From the NCBI RefSeq assembly GCF_039602135.1, contig NZ_CP125942.1, positions 2,914,001 through 2,978,000 on the forward strand: 64,000 bases of DNA. Direction: 5' to 3'. Origin of the DNA: Glutamicibacter sp. B1 (GTDB lineage: Bacteria > Actinomycetota > Actinomycetes > Actinomycetales > Micrococcaceae). Both the position numbers and the translations under genes were made by a program. The notes under the pieces are model-generated. The model saw only the letters and a program-made list of their open reading frames with translations. It ran no database searches and was not told the origin of the DNA. Positions 8,868 to 16,901 of the stretch are shown here, piece by piece (the first letter of the stretch is position 1; every line of letters starts with the position of its first letter).

Positions 8868-8911
8868 ATTATTCAGGTGCTGTCCGGAATTCCGGACAGC
8901 ACCTGAATAAT
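8868..8911. terminator. 44-bp perfect palindrome, probable terminator of pth2
   Basis: Every base from 8868 to 8889 pairs with 8890 to 8911, centred on CCGGAATTCCGG. It lies 6 nt after the stop of the minus-strand pth2 gene and is followed on that strand by TTTTGC, so it fits a very strong intrinsic terminator; the lack of a mismatch or loop is exceptional. Confidence 0.75.
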
Positions 8912-8917
8912 GACAAA

Positions 8918-9571
8918 CTAGCTTTCCTGGATGTAGACAAAAGCTGTCGTAGATCCTGGTTCAATTTCTGTACGCCCCGCGTCTTGGATCACCGGGCCGC
9001 TGGCCTTGTGCGACAGCGCGTCAAACTCTTGGCGTGAAAGGTGACGGATTCCCACTGGCGCCTGAACCTTGAGCCATTCTTCGATGCCTTGCCCATCAGA
9101 ATCCGTGAGCCAAGCGAAAAGAGCATGTGCGCATTGCGCCGCAGCTTTTCCGGTGGACATCTCCAATGAATCATTTACAGCAATGCTCACCTTAGCGTTT
9201 AAGATTTCATCGCTCTTGGGAAGCTCAGTTCCAGATACCTGTAATTTGGCGATGAGCTTGGGAAGGTTGGCTGCCGGAAGCGGTGGCAGACCGACCGCCT
9301 GAGCTTTACCCACTTCACTGACCATTTGCTCCGGGAACATTTCTAAGACTTTGGCGAACATCTTCGGATTTGCACGGCGCACCGACTTGGCAAAGGCTTG
9401 GGATGCCCAGCGCTGCCAATCCGGGTTGTGCGGATCTTGCAGATAGGCGATGACTGCTGCCCGAGAAACCGCCGAGAGCCCTTCATCTTCAGTCGATGGA
9501 TCCTCTTTATCGATACGTAAAATGATGGGCTGGACCAGTTCTTCGGGATCGCGTTCGCGCAGTTCATCCAT
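8918..9571 (-). CDS. Peptidyl-tRNA hydrolase, Pth2-type
   Basis: Predicted to release peptides from stalled peptidyl-tRNA. The C-terminal domain (about residues 120-217) contains KVSIAVNDSLEMSTGKAAAQCAHA and GPVIQDAGRTEIEPGS, the hallmarks of the archaeal/eukaryotic-type Pth2 fold that also occurs in actinobacteria. The first about 100 residues are an extension of unknown role. A TAGAAT box ends 6 nt before ATG 9571 on the minus strand, suggesting a leaderless mRNA. The 44-bp palindrome follows the gene. Confidence 0.8.
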   Translation of the reverse strand: MDELRERDPEELVQPIILRIDKEDPSTEDEGLSAVSRAAVIAYLQDPHNPDWQRWASQAFAKSVRRANPKMFAKVLEMFPEQMVSEVGKAQAVGLPPLPAANLPKLIAKLQVSGTELPKSDEILNAKVSIAVNDSLEMSTGKAAAQCAHALFAWLTDSDGQGIEEWLKVQAPVGIRHLSRQEFDALSHKASGPVIQDAGRTEIEPGSTTAFVYIQES

Positions 9572-9637
9572 GAGTACATTCTAGGTTGAAGCGTTCGGCG
9601 TACACCCCAGGCGCTGCAAGCATCCCAGCCTCAAAGG

Positions 9638-10456
9638 CTATCTGTGTCGCACTTTGCGAACAATCACGATGATGAAGCTGGTGAGCATAGCGGTAGCAAG
9701 AGAGACAATCAGCGGGGTTTGCCAATCAACTTCTCCAAGCGACGAAGCAAATTCTCTGCCGAATTCACTCAATGCTTGACCGCTCGTCTTTTCTGACTGA
9801 ATCGCTCTGGCAGAACTCTCAATTACGGCCGGCATCACCCATTGAATCGCCAAGGCAAATACCCAAAAGATCAGGTTTACCGCGCGAAGAAATCCGACAA
9901 ATCCAAGGATCAGGCCCAGGACCACAGGCCCTGCGTACCAAAGATAAATATAGTAAGACTGGGCCCCGGCGATCAGCGATGCGACAATTTGTAGCCAATA
10001 GCTAACGCTGACAGTGAGCGTTGCATAAAACAAGGTTGCGACAGGCAGTGGCAACTTTGAACTAAGAAAATACCATGCCTGGCCAATGACCAACAGGCCG
10101 CCAAATACCCACAACTGCCTCGTCGTCGTCGGCGAGAGATTCCCGCTGAAAGCATCTGGGTCAGTGGCCAAAATTCCCTGTGCGCCCAGAGCCAACATTC
10201 CAAGGAATAAGCCGACCGCACTCACTACAGCGAAGCCAGTTCTTCCCCGCCCGATTCGGCGAACTAGCCAGCTGCCCAGCAATGAAGTTAGGGCGAAGAC
10301 AACGATCAATCCAAGAGCGTCGTTACTGGCAAGAGGCAAGATCAAATGATCTTCTTCACCGATCCACAACCATGGCATCACAACGATGGCCGCGATCAAG
10401 ACGCCACCAGCAATTTGCATCCACCAGTTTTGCCAGACGCGTCGCATTGAACCCAT
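9638..10456 (-). CDS. Multi-spanning membrane protein of unknown function
   Basis: I do not recognise this family. The 272-residue protein has about seven or eight hydrophobic segments spread over its length, a twin basic patch VRRIGRGRTG after the third, and a soluble stretch SEKTSGQALSEFGREFASSLGEVD before the last helix, ending VRKVRHR. AAAGGG lies 4 nt before ATG 10456. It stands alone between pth2 and a long intergenic region. Confidence 0.65.
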   Translation of the reverse strand: MGSMRRVWQNWWMQIAGGVLIAAIVVMPWLWIGEEDHLILPLASNDALGLIVVFALTSLLGSWLVRRIGRGRTGFAVVSAVGLFLGMLALGAQGILATDPDAFSGNLSPTTTRQLWVFGGLLVIGQAWYFLSSKLPLPVATLFYATLTVSVSYWLQIVASLIAGAQSYYIYLWYAGPVVLGLILGFVGFLRAVNLIFWVFALAIQWVMPAVIESSARAIQSEKTSGQALSEFGREFASSLGEVDWQTPLIVSLATAMLTSFIIVIVRKVRHR

Positions 10457-10625
10457 TTCGCCCTTTCTAGTTCTTACGCGTTCATTGTTCCAGAGCGAGC
10501 CGAACCTGACGCGAACGGCATGGGGTATGTCAACAAAATTGGCACCGACAGTAGATCAAAGGGCATTGTCGCTGGCGTTCGCACAATTGGGAGAAGGTGA
10601 TCGAGTAGCGTGTCGAGAAAAGCAA

Positions 10626-10667
10626 TGGCTCGTGAGCATTTAACCTCATCGGGTTGCTCACGAGCCA
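10626..10667. repeat. Long inverted repeat (hairpin)
   Basis: TGGCTCGTGAGCA and TGCTCACGAGCCA form a perfect 13-bp stem around a 16-nt loop. No T-run follows on either strand and no gene ends here on the + strand, so its role as terminator or RNA element is open. Confidence 0.5.
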
Positions 10668-10945
10668 CTAAGTTATGCTTTCACCGGTCTCTGGCGTGGG
10701 TGGCCAAAGCTTGTTCAACGAGGCAGATGCAGGTGGTCGGCGATCGCTATAGGTGGTAGCTGGTCCAGCGGTAGCCTTTCCAACTTCATCTAAATTCATT
10801 GAACAACACACAATTCATCTTGCGCAACAGACTCCTTTACTAGTAGTCAATATGATCAATGAGCGACAGAATCTTTTCTTTCAACTCATCATTTTGCCAC
10901 GAGAGCTGAATCACACTTTGATTCACAGGAGTTCTAGTTGGGCTC

Positions 10946-10976
10946 TTGACTTTGACGCAACGTCAACCTGTAGCTT
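10946..10976 (+). promoter_or_regulatory. MerR-type promoter with operator
   Basis: A -35 TTGACT (10946-10951) and a -10 TAGCTT (10971-10976) are 19 bp apart, the long spacing that MerR-family activators correct by twisting DNA. Between them lies the perfect repeat TTGACG-CAA-CGTCAA (10952-10966). The start codon is 7 nt after the -10 box. Confidence 0.8.
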
Positions 10977-10983
10977 GAGAACT

Positions 10984-11772
10984 ATGAACCACTCAATGCA
11001 GCATCCAGAACAGACGGAATACTCGATTTCCTACGTTTCTCGGGTTGCTGGAATTAGCAGTCGCACCTTGCGACATTATGATCACATCGGCTTATTGGTG
11101 CCGGATCACGTTGCCCAAAATGGGTACCGCTTTTACACGCAAAATCAATTGATCCGATTACAGCGAATACTGCTTCTGAGAGACATGGGTCTGAAGCTGG
11201 AACACATCGCCGAAATCCTAGAAGCGCAACGCGATGAACGTGAGGCTCTGGCCAATCATATTCAGCAACTACAAGTGCAGCGTCGCACCATTGACCGGCA
11301 GATTCGGGCGCTGGAACACACGATTTCAGCATTAGAGAATGGAGAGAACATGAAACCCGAGACGAGTTTTGACGGATTTAACGATCAGTACAAGGAAGAA
11401 GTCGTTGAGCGTTGGGGGTCTGAAGCCTACAACTCTTCGAACCAGTGGTGGCGAAGCAAGAACGCAGAAGAGCAATCCGACTTCTTTGCGCAGGTAAAGG
11501 AATTGAACCAAGCATGGGTAGACGCCGGGGCCAACAAGATTGATCCTGAAAGTGAGATAGCGCTAAATCTGGCGGGACGACATGTTCGCTGGTTGCGCTC
11601 AGTACCCGGGACTCCTTTGGATTCCCCTGATCCGGAACAACGTCGCACCTACGTTATTTCTTTGGCAGAGATGTACGTCGCCGATGACCGGTTCGCCAAA
11701 AATTATGGCGGTCACGCGCAGTTCGTGTGTGATGCTTTGAAAGCGTATGTCATCAAGGCAACAGAGATCTAG
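10984..11772 (+). CDS. MerR-family regulator with TipAS antibiotic-binding domain
   Basis: Ligand-responsive transcription activator of the TipAL type. Residues about 15-85 form the MerR winged helix (SYVSRVAGISSRTLRHYDHIG, YRFYTQNQLIRLQRI), a coiled coil follows (about 85-120), and residues about 123-262 are a TipAS domain (FDGFNDQYKEEVVERWG, EMYVADDRFAKNYGG) that in Streptomyces traps thiopeptide antibiotics. ATG 10984 sits directly at the expected transcript start of its own MerR promoter, so the mRNA is probably leaderless and the gene autoregulated. A strong internal ribosome site before ATG 11350 could yield TipAS alone. Its stop shares CTAG with the converging gene. Confidence 0.88.
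   Translation: MNHSMQHPEQTEYSISYVSRVAGISSRTLRHYDHIGLLVPDHVAQNGYRFYTQNQLIRLQRILLLRDMGLKLEHIAEILEAQRDEREALANHIQQLQVQRRTIDRQIRALEHTISALENGENMKPETSFDGFNDQYKEEVVERWGSEAYNSSNQWWRSKNAEEQSDFFAQVKELNQAWVDAGANKIDPESEIALNLAGRHVRWLRSVPGTPLDSPDPEQRRTYVISLAEMYVADDRFAKNYGGHAQFVCDALKAYVIKATEI
11341..11352 (+). promoter_or_regulatory. Internal translation start for a TipAS-only product
   Basis: GGAGAG is followed 3 nt later by an in-frame ATG at 11350, exactly at the start of the ligand-binding domain. It would make a 140-residue protein, close to the independently translated TipAS of Streptomyces lividans. Confidence 0.6.
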
Positions 11773-11975
11773 GATTGCGAGTCGTTGGCGATCTCTTCGC
11801 GTGTTTGGGCATAGCGTTGCTGGATGTAGTTTTCCAGTTCAACGCGCTCAACACGCCACATCCCACGTCCACCGATTTGGATGGCCGGCAGTTCTCCGCT
11901 TTTAACCAGGGCGCGAACTTGCGGAAGCTTTACATTTAGCTCCTCAGCCACATCTTCCAACCGCAAAAACCTCAT
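11769..11975 (-). CDS. Small helix-turn-helix DNA-binding protein (excisionase/MerR-like fold)
   Basis: A 68-residue protein with a single HTH_17-type domain: FLRLEDVAEELNVKLPQVRALVKSGELPAIQIGGRGMWRV, ending in a helix VELENYIQQRY. Such proteins occur widely in actinobacteria as chromosomal regulators; there is no integrase or phage gene near, so an excisionase role is unlikely. Its TAG stop and the TAG of the tipA-like gene share the palindrome CTAG. Confidence 0.78.
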   Translation of the reverse strand: MRFLRLEDVAEELNVKLPQVRALVKSGELPAIQIGGRGMWRVERVELENYIQQRYAQTREEIANDSQS

Positions 11976-12112
11976 ATGAACAGGGTACTGTGATTGGCTG
12001 TCGAATGAGCGTCAGCGCACGGTTATGTGCATAAAAGGACGATTAAGCGCTACAACATCCATTCGGACTATCGATTCAGCTCGTCCTGCAACAATATCGG
12101 TCAGTCCGTGCA

Positions 12113-12152
12113 ACACATTTGGGGTCAACTGGTCATATTGACTAAAATGTGT
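12113..12152. promoter_or_regulatory. Nested inverted repeat upstream of the Lrp-type gene
   Basis: Outer arms ACACATTT and AAATGTGT (12113-12120, 12145-12152) enclose inner arms GTCAA and TTGAC (12124-12128, 12138-12142). It ends 49 bp before the start codon, the place expected for an autoregulatory Lrp/AsnC site. Confidence 0.5.
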
Positions 12153-12201
12153 AGAAGGTACTTACGCTCGCGCACCACAACCTGTCACAGGAGACAAGCA
12201 C

Positions 12202-12690
12202 ATGAATTCGGATACGTATCAGCTCGATGAAACGGACCGACGTATCCTTTTGGCCCTCGACGCTGACCCACGTGTGCCCATTATGATGCTCGCGCAGCAG
12301 CTCGGCCTTGCTCGTGGCACAGTGCAAACTCGTTTGGAGCGATTGGCTCATTCAGGGGCTCTGCGCCCAAACACGGCTCGTATTTTGCCAGCTTCCATGG
12401 GTCGCGGCGTCAGCGCATTCGTCAGTGCCGAGCTGAATCAGGCTGCACTGAACGAAGCTATTGCTGCACTGCGCCAGATTCCAGAAGTCCTCGAATGCGT
12501 AGCGCCAGCAGGAGACACCGATCTTTTGATTCGAGTCTCCGCCACTGACCCCGATGACCTGTACCGTGTCAGTGAAGAAATTCGACTCTGCCCTGGCATT
12601 ACTCGCACGTCCACGTCGATGATTTTGCGTGACGTGATTCCATACCGAACCACTGAACTCCTGAAAAAGCTGAGCAAAGACAAGCACTAA
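12202..12690 (+). CDS. Lrp/AsnC-family transcriptional regulator
   Basis: A 162-residue feast/famine regulator. The N-terminal HTH (DETDRRILLALDADPRVPIMMLAQQLGLARGTVQTRLERL) is followed by the RAM effector domain (about residues 75-150) with GDTDLLIRVSATDPDDLYRVSEEI. AGGAG lies 9 nt before ATG 12202. A nested inverted repeat upstream probably binds the protein itself. Effector and targets cannot be read from sequence; it converges on an MFS gene. Confidence 0.9.
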   Translation: MNSDTYQLDETDRRILLALDADPRVPIMMLAQQLGLARGTVQTRLERLAHSGALRPNTARILPASMGRGVSAFVSAELNQAALNEAIAALRQIPEVLECVAPAGDTDLLIRVSATDPDDLYRVSEEIRLCPGITRTSTSMILRDVIPYRTTELLKKLSKDKH

Positions 12691-12704
12691 TTTCTTAGTG
12701 GTAA

Positions 12705-13889
12705 TTAGCTGCTAACTTCTTCGAGCTTGACCTCGGACAGGTGTCTGCGGGCGCGGTAGACCATAGCCATCGATGCTAGGCAGAGTACTGCCAAAATCCC
12801 TATGAACAGTGCTGGGTGGGCGATCAATCGCCACAAAGCAAAGAGCGTAGGGAACGTGAAACCGATGAAGCAGACCATATAAAAACGCCCGGTCAATTTG
12901 CCCACGTCTGCTGAGCCTGCCAGATCGAGGACCTGACTCAGCCCGGCGACCAGCAGGATTCCATTGGCGGAACCGGCAACAATAAATGCCAATACTCCCA
13001 GTATCTCGGAACCGGTCAACGAGACGGCCACCATCAGTAGCAATGCCACAAGTGCGGTGCTCAACCCGGCCATTAACAACGAGACTTTTCGGACATCATT
13101 GAACCGTCGCACAAAGGGTTGGATGATGGTTCCCATGCCCATGGTCACCGCGACGGCCACCGTGGAGTAGAACAAGTTTGATCCGCCAGCACCATCGCTG
13201 AGGGCCGGAACAACCGCAAAACCTGTAGCTGCCATGCCAAAGACCCATGGCGCAGAAGGCAAAACCACCCAATAGAACCGGCGCCGATTTTCCAACGTGG
13301 TCTCGCCACCAAGTATCTTGCCACCTGGCACGTGAATCTTTGGTTCTTCACTGGCCACAGCCAGAAAGACCAGCCAAGCGATCGCAGTGACTGCATGTAC
13401 TGCGTACGCTATTTCCGGATGTGCGCTGATGCCAACGATGATGCCCGAAACGATCGGACCCACCGCAAATCCAAGAGAAGTGCACAGGGCGGCTCGCGTG
13501 GCGCCAGCTGGCCCGGGGCTGAGCAACTTCACCCAGCTGGTAATGGCCACCATGGCCAAGCCCATACCAAAGCCAGTGAAAATACGACCTGCATAAAGCC
13601 CGGCGACATTCAGCGTTCCGGCCGCCATCACCAACGAACCAAGAATTGAGCTCGCCAGGGCAATCAGCGAAAAAGGTTTGCGTCCGAATCGATCAGCTAA
13701 CGGGCCACCAAATGCCAGCGCGGGGATCATGCCGGCCAGATAACTACCCATGACCAGCATGGCTTCAAATTCGCTGAGGCCGCGAAATTGCTGGTACCAG
13801 TTAATAAGGGAGACGTATTGGTTGGCGCACCATCCGGTGAGCACCAGACAGACGCCCGGCAACCACCACGGTGTGGTGCCGGTCTTCAA
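12705..13889 (-). CDS. MFS transporter
   Basis: A 394-residue major facilitator with about 12 hydrophobic segments. The loop 2-3 motif GGPLADRFGRKPFSL (residues about 61-75) is the MFS signature A. The gene lies 17 nt after the start-side of the arsC-like gene on the same strand, so both may be cotranscribed. Substrate is unknown; no drug- or sugar-specific motif stands out. Confidence 0.83.
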   Translation of the reverse strand: MKTGTTPWWLPGVCLVLTGWCANQYVSLINWYQQFRGLSEFEAMLVMGSYLAGMIPALAFGGPLADRFGRKPFSLIALASSILGSLVMAAGTLNVAGLYAGRIFTGFGMGLAMVAITSWVKLLSPGPAGATRAALCTSLGFAVGPIVSGIIVGISAHPEIAYAVHAVTAIAWLVFLAVASEEPKIHVPGGKILGGETTLENRRRFYWVVLPSAPWVFGMAATGFAVVPALSDGAGGSNLFYSTVAVAVTMGMGTIIQPFVRRFNDVRKVSLLMAGLSTALVALLLMVAVSLTGSEILGVLAFIVAGSANGILLVAGLSQVLDLAGSADVGKLTGRFYMVCFIGFTFPTLFALWRLIAHPALFIGILAVLCLASMAMVYRARRHLSEVKLEEVSS

Positions 13890-13906
13890 GAGTCCTCGTG
13901 AAATTG

Positions 13907-14311
13907 TTACTGCTCCATCTCGTGGAACAGACCACGTACTCGTTCTGCGATTTCATCTCTGATGATGTTCATGCGTTCAGCTCCGGTGATCCCGTCTTCG
14001 CTCGGCTCATAGGTAACCCATCGCTCGGCTTTGACGGATGGATCCAATTGCGGATGAGCATCGGTGCCAAGAATGATGACCCGGTCGACTTGTTCAACCA
14101 CCTTCGGGTCGATGCCCTTGGGCGTGCCTTGGGACATATCCGCACCGCTTTGTGCCAAAGAAGCTACCGATTCTTGGTTAATCCCCGAACCGGGATTGGT
14201 GCCTGCCGAATAGCTGGTGATTTTTCCACCAGAGACGTAGTCCATCAATGCGGCAGCCATCTGCGATTTGCCAGCATTGCGTGAGCAAATAAAAAGTACC
14301 GAGTTAGCCAT
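13907..14311 (-). CDS. ArsC-like low-molecular-weight phosphatase-fold protein
   Basis: A 134-residue protein of the LMW-tyrosine-phosphatase/arsenate-reductase fold. The P-loop is CSRNAGKSQMAAAL, i.e. Cys-X5-Lys: the usual Arg of Cys-X5-Arg is replaced by Lys, as I recall in a group of actinobacterial (mycothiol-linked) ArsC relatives. The general acid Asp may lie in YEPSEDG. It may reduce arsenate or act on another oxyanion or phosphoester; no ars regulator or pump is adjacent. Confidence 0.7.
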   Translation of the reverse strand: MANSVLFICSRNAGKSQMAAALMDYVSGGKITSYSAGTNPGSGINQESVASLAQSGADMSQGTPKGIDPKVVEQVDRVIILGTDAHPQLDPSVKAERWVTYEPSEDGITGAERMNIIRDEIAERVRGLFHEMEQ

Positions 14312-14320
14312 GAACCTATT

Positions 14321-14351
14321 GAACCACCTGTGACGTACTCACAGGTGGTTC
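14321..14351. terminator. Hairpin between the APC permease and the arsC-like gene
   Basis: GAACCACCTGTGA and TCACAGGTGGTTC form a perfect 13-bp stem with a 5-nt loop, 36 nt after the permease stop on the minus strand. It probably ends the polyamine operon; there is no clear T-run. Confidence 0.6.
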
Positions 14352-14387
14352 GCTACCGATGATTCATCGGAAGATTACAGGGGTTAT

Positions 14388-15911
14388 TTACTTGAGTAAT
14401 TTATGGGTCTTGATGGTCTCGGCTCTGAAGAACGCAGGTTGGGTGATCCGCATACAAATCATGAGCACAACGCCCAGTAAGAGCACACCAACACCCAGGA
14501 TGAAGACCATACCTACTCCCCCAATATTTGACCCTGACCCATAATCCGGGTTCATGGATTCGAAGGCCGTGGCGAAGAACATCACGAGCAAGACCACGCC
14601 GCCAATTAGTGGGGCCAAGAACTTAAAAATGATGTTTCGTGGGCTGGCAAAGAGTTCACCGCGGAAATACCACACACAGGCTAGGGCAGTCAGGCCGTAG
14701 TAGAAACAAATCATCAGGCCAAGCGCGGTGATCGTATCCCACAGGGCATTTTCTGAGACTAGTCGGGTGATGACGTAAAAACCTGCGGCCGCAGCTGCCG
14801 CTCCGAAGGTTGCGACCGATGGGGACATAAAACGTGGTGAGATCTTTGCGAAGCTCTTAGGCAGTGCCTTGTAGTACCCCATCGCCAGCAGTGTTCGTGC
14901 CGGTGAAACCATGGTGGACTGCAGGGAAGCTGCCGACGAGGAGAGGATTGCCAAGGACATCAGCAAGGCCAGTGGCCCCATGACCGGGCCGGAGAGCACG
15001 GCAAAGATGGATTCTTGATTCGCTGGATTACCTGCACCCAAACCGGTAGTTCCGACACCTGCCCAGTAGAGCACTCCTAATGACACTGCGACATACAGTG
15101 CCATGATCAGCAGTACGGTCCACGTTGCTCCACGGCCTGGCACCTTTTTGGGGTCGGTAGTTTCCTCATTCATGGTCAGGGTAACGTCCCATCCCCAGAA
15201 GACAAAGATCGACAAAGAAATGCCTGCAGCAAAGGCAGAGAAACTTTCAACGCCAGCAGGGTTGAACATCTCTAAGGTGATGGGAGTTTTATCGAAGGGC
15301 TGGTCCGAGGTGAAAGCCATGATCGCGAAGAGCAACAGTACGCCGATCTGAAATCCAACCAACCCATATTGGAAGGCCTTGGTGGCGTTGAGGCCACGGT
15401 AGGAAATGTAAGATGCAGCGGCAATGAAGACCAAGGTGGTGGGGATATTGACCCACAAGTTATTGGTCAGATCCGCGATCTCCGGGTGGCTGGTTAGCTG
15501 GGCCAGCAGGATGTAAAAGAAGTCCACGGCGACCGCAGCGAGGTTGGAAAGCACGATCACCGTAGCGGCGATCAATCCCCAACCTCCCATCCAACCGATC
15601 ATCGGGCCAAAGGCACGGGTAGCCCAGGTGAAGGACGTCCCCGAATCGGGCATCGCGTTATTCAGCTCGCGGTAGCCTAAGGCCACCAGCAGCATGGGCA
15701 GGAATCCGGCCAGCAGGATGGCTGGCAAGCTGGTACCAACTTCGGCCACCGTTGCGCCGAGTCCCGCGGTGAGCGTATAGGCCGGAGCAATACTAGAAAT
15801 TCCGATGACTACGAGGCCGAGCACCCCGACGGTGCCCTTGGAAAGGCCTTTATCGTGCAATCCGCTTTCGGCGGCAGCAGGTTGGATATCCTGCTTCTGA
15901 TCTTGCGACAT
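14388..15911 (-). CDS. APC-family amino acid/polyamine permease
   Basis: A 507-residue permease with about 12 membrane segments; the first helix contains the family motif GISSIAPAYTLTAGLGA and the second AILLAGFLPMLLVALGYRELN. It is the last gene of a minus-strand set with a universal stress protein and putrescine oxidase, so putrescine import (a PuuP-like role) is the best inference. Confidence 0.82.
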   Translation of the reverse strand: MSQDQKQDIQPAAAESGLHDKGLSKGTVGVLGLVVIGISSIAPAYTLTAGLGATVAEVGTSLPAILLAGFLPMLLVALGYRELNNAMPDSGTSFTWATRAFGPMIGWMGGWGLIAATVIVLSNLAAVAVDFFYILLAQLTSHPEIADLTNNLWVNIPTTLVFIAAASYISYRGLNATKAFQYGLVGFQIGVLLLFAIMAFTSDQPFDKTPITLEMFNPAGVESFSAFAAGISLSIFVFWGWDVTLTMNEETTDPKKVPGRGATWTVLLIMALYVAVSLGVLYWAGVGTTGLGAGNPANQESIFAVLSGPVMGPLALLMSLAILSSSAASLQSTMVSPARTLLAMGYYKALPKSFAKISPRFMSPSVATFGAAAAAAGFYVITRLVSENALWDTITALGLMICFYYGLTALACVWYFRGELFASPRNIIFKFLAPLIGGVVLLVMFFATAFESMNPDYGSGSNIGGVGMVFILGVGVLLLGVVLMICMRITQPAFFRAETIKTHKLLK

Positions 15912-16025
15912 GCTGGTTTACCTTTTGCTTTAGTGAGGCGAGAGTGCGTCGGTCAGAAGTACCGCGCCACCTTTCGATCAGTGCTTTGAAGATTGTTGCC
16001 CGTTATGAGTGCGTACTCGTAGCGG

Positions 16026-16898
16026 CTAACTATTTGATCCGGGGTTGGGGATGACTCCCATAGGGACGGACAGATTGCCTAGGATGCGCTGGGCTTTAGG
16101 CCCAATGAAGAGTTTGCGGTCGGTGGCCAACCTTGCCGAGCCGAGCAATGCTAGGTCGCCGGGTTGCCAGGACAGCTGTGCGGTGGCTTCATCCAAATTG
16201 CGTCCGACGACCACTTCGATGCTGACATCCAGGTTCATGGATCCGGTGAGTTCAGCGAGGTAGGCGCGAGTGCTCTGAACATGCGCCTCAAGATCGCGTT
16301 CTGGATCTTGAACATCAAAAGGCAAAACTAGAGTGGCAATGCGTAGTGGCAGGGCTCTGTCTGTAGCGATTCGGGCTGCCTGTTCGATGACGTCTTTGGC
16401 TCCGGGGCAGTCTCCCACAAAGGCGGTGAGCCTGGTGAGTTTCCCGTGAGCATTCCTCAAGGTTTTTAGGGCCGGCGGCGAGGACATGAATACTGCCACC
16501 GGCGAGGAATGCAGTAGTGCGTTGGCAATAGCGCCAGGCAGGAAGAATCCGGCCCGGTGTCGTTTGCGACCGCCTAGAACGATGCCGTCGGCTTGGTGTT
16601 CTTGGGCCAGCTCGATGAGCCCTTCGGCCACCGATGACACTGATCGGGCGACAACACTCGCGCTGATTCCTGCGGGCACCATCGCTAGGGCTTGTTCGGC
16701 CCACTGGTCTACCTGGGCGGAGAGGATACTGGAGTATCCGTGGTCTCCACCCGGGTAGACAGCATTGAAGGGTGCGGTCGCGGGCAACACGATGGCGATT
16801 TCTAAGGCCGCTTCGGGTGTACCGGAAACTAACGCGCTAGCCAGTTCGATAGCCTCGGCACCACGGTCATCGGCCGTATAGCCTACGAGCAATTTCAT
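16026..16898 (-). CDS. Universal stress protein with two Usp domains
   Basis: Two tandem Usp domains of about 140 residues each. The nucleotide-loop-like segments are GIVLGGRKRHRAGFFLPGAI in the first and LLGSARLATDRKLFIGPKAQ in the second, the latter lacking a complete Gly-X2-Gly loop. It lies 3 nt after the putrescine oxidase gene, so the two are coupled. A stress or ATP-sensing role within polyamine use is inferred only from position. Confidence 0.82.
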   Translation of the reverse strand: MKLLVGYTADDRGAEAIELASALVSGTPEAALEIAIVLPATAPFNAVYPGGDHGYSSILSAQVDQWAEQALAMVPAGISASVVARSVSSVAEGLIELAQEHQADGIVLGGRKRHRAGFFLPGAIANALLHSSPVAVFMSSPPALKTLRNAHGKLTRLTAFVGDCPGAKDVIEQAARIATDRALPLRIATLVLPFDVQDPERDLEAHVQSTRAYLAELTGSMNLDVSIEVVVGRNLDEATAQLSWQPGDLALLGSARLATDRKLFIGPKAQRILGNLSVPMGVIPNPGSNS

Positions 16899-16901
16899 GA
16901 T

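Larger units (their letters stand above)
10457..10983. other. Intergenic region upstream of the TipA-like gene
   Basis: About 520 bp without a convincing gene. A 38-codon + frame at 10527-10643 has no good ribosome site and is not recognisable. The region holds the long inverted repeat at 10626-10667 and, at its right end, the MerR-type promoter. I see no tRNA or known RNA. Confidence 0.6.

Noticed and set aside
10527..10643. 38-codon + frame MSTKLAPTVDQRALSL...
   Set aside because: Ribosome-site spacing is wrong and the end overlaps the hairpin; too short to judge without comparison.
10474..10668. Minus-strand 64-codon frame upstream of the membrane gene
   Set aside because: It starts within one arm of the long hairpin at 10626-10667, has no ribosome site and no recognisable sequence.
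11769..11975. Excisionase and prophage remnant
   Set aside because: The HTH protein looks excisionase-like, but no integrase, attachment repeat or phage gene is near.
12685..12700. CACTAA-TTTC-TTAGTG between the Lrp-type and MFS genes
   Set aside because: A 6-bp AT-rich stem is too weak for an intrinsic terminator.
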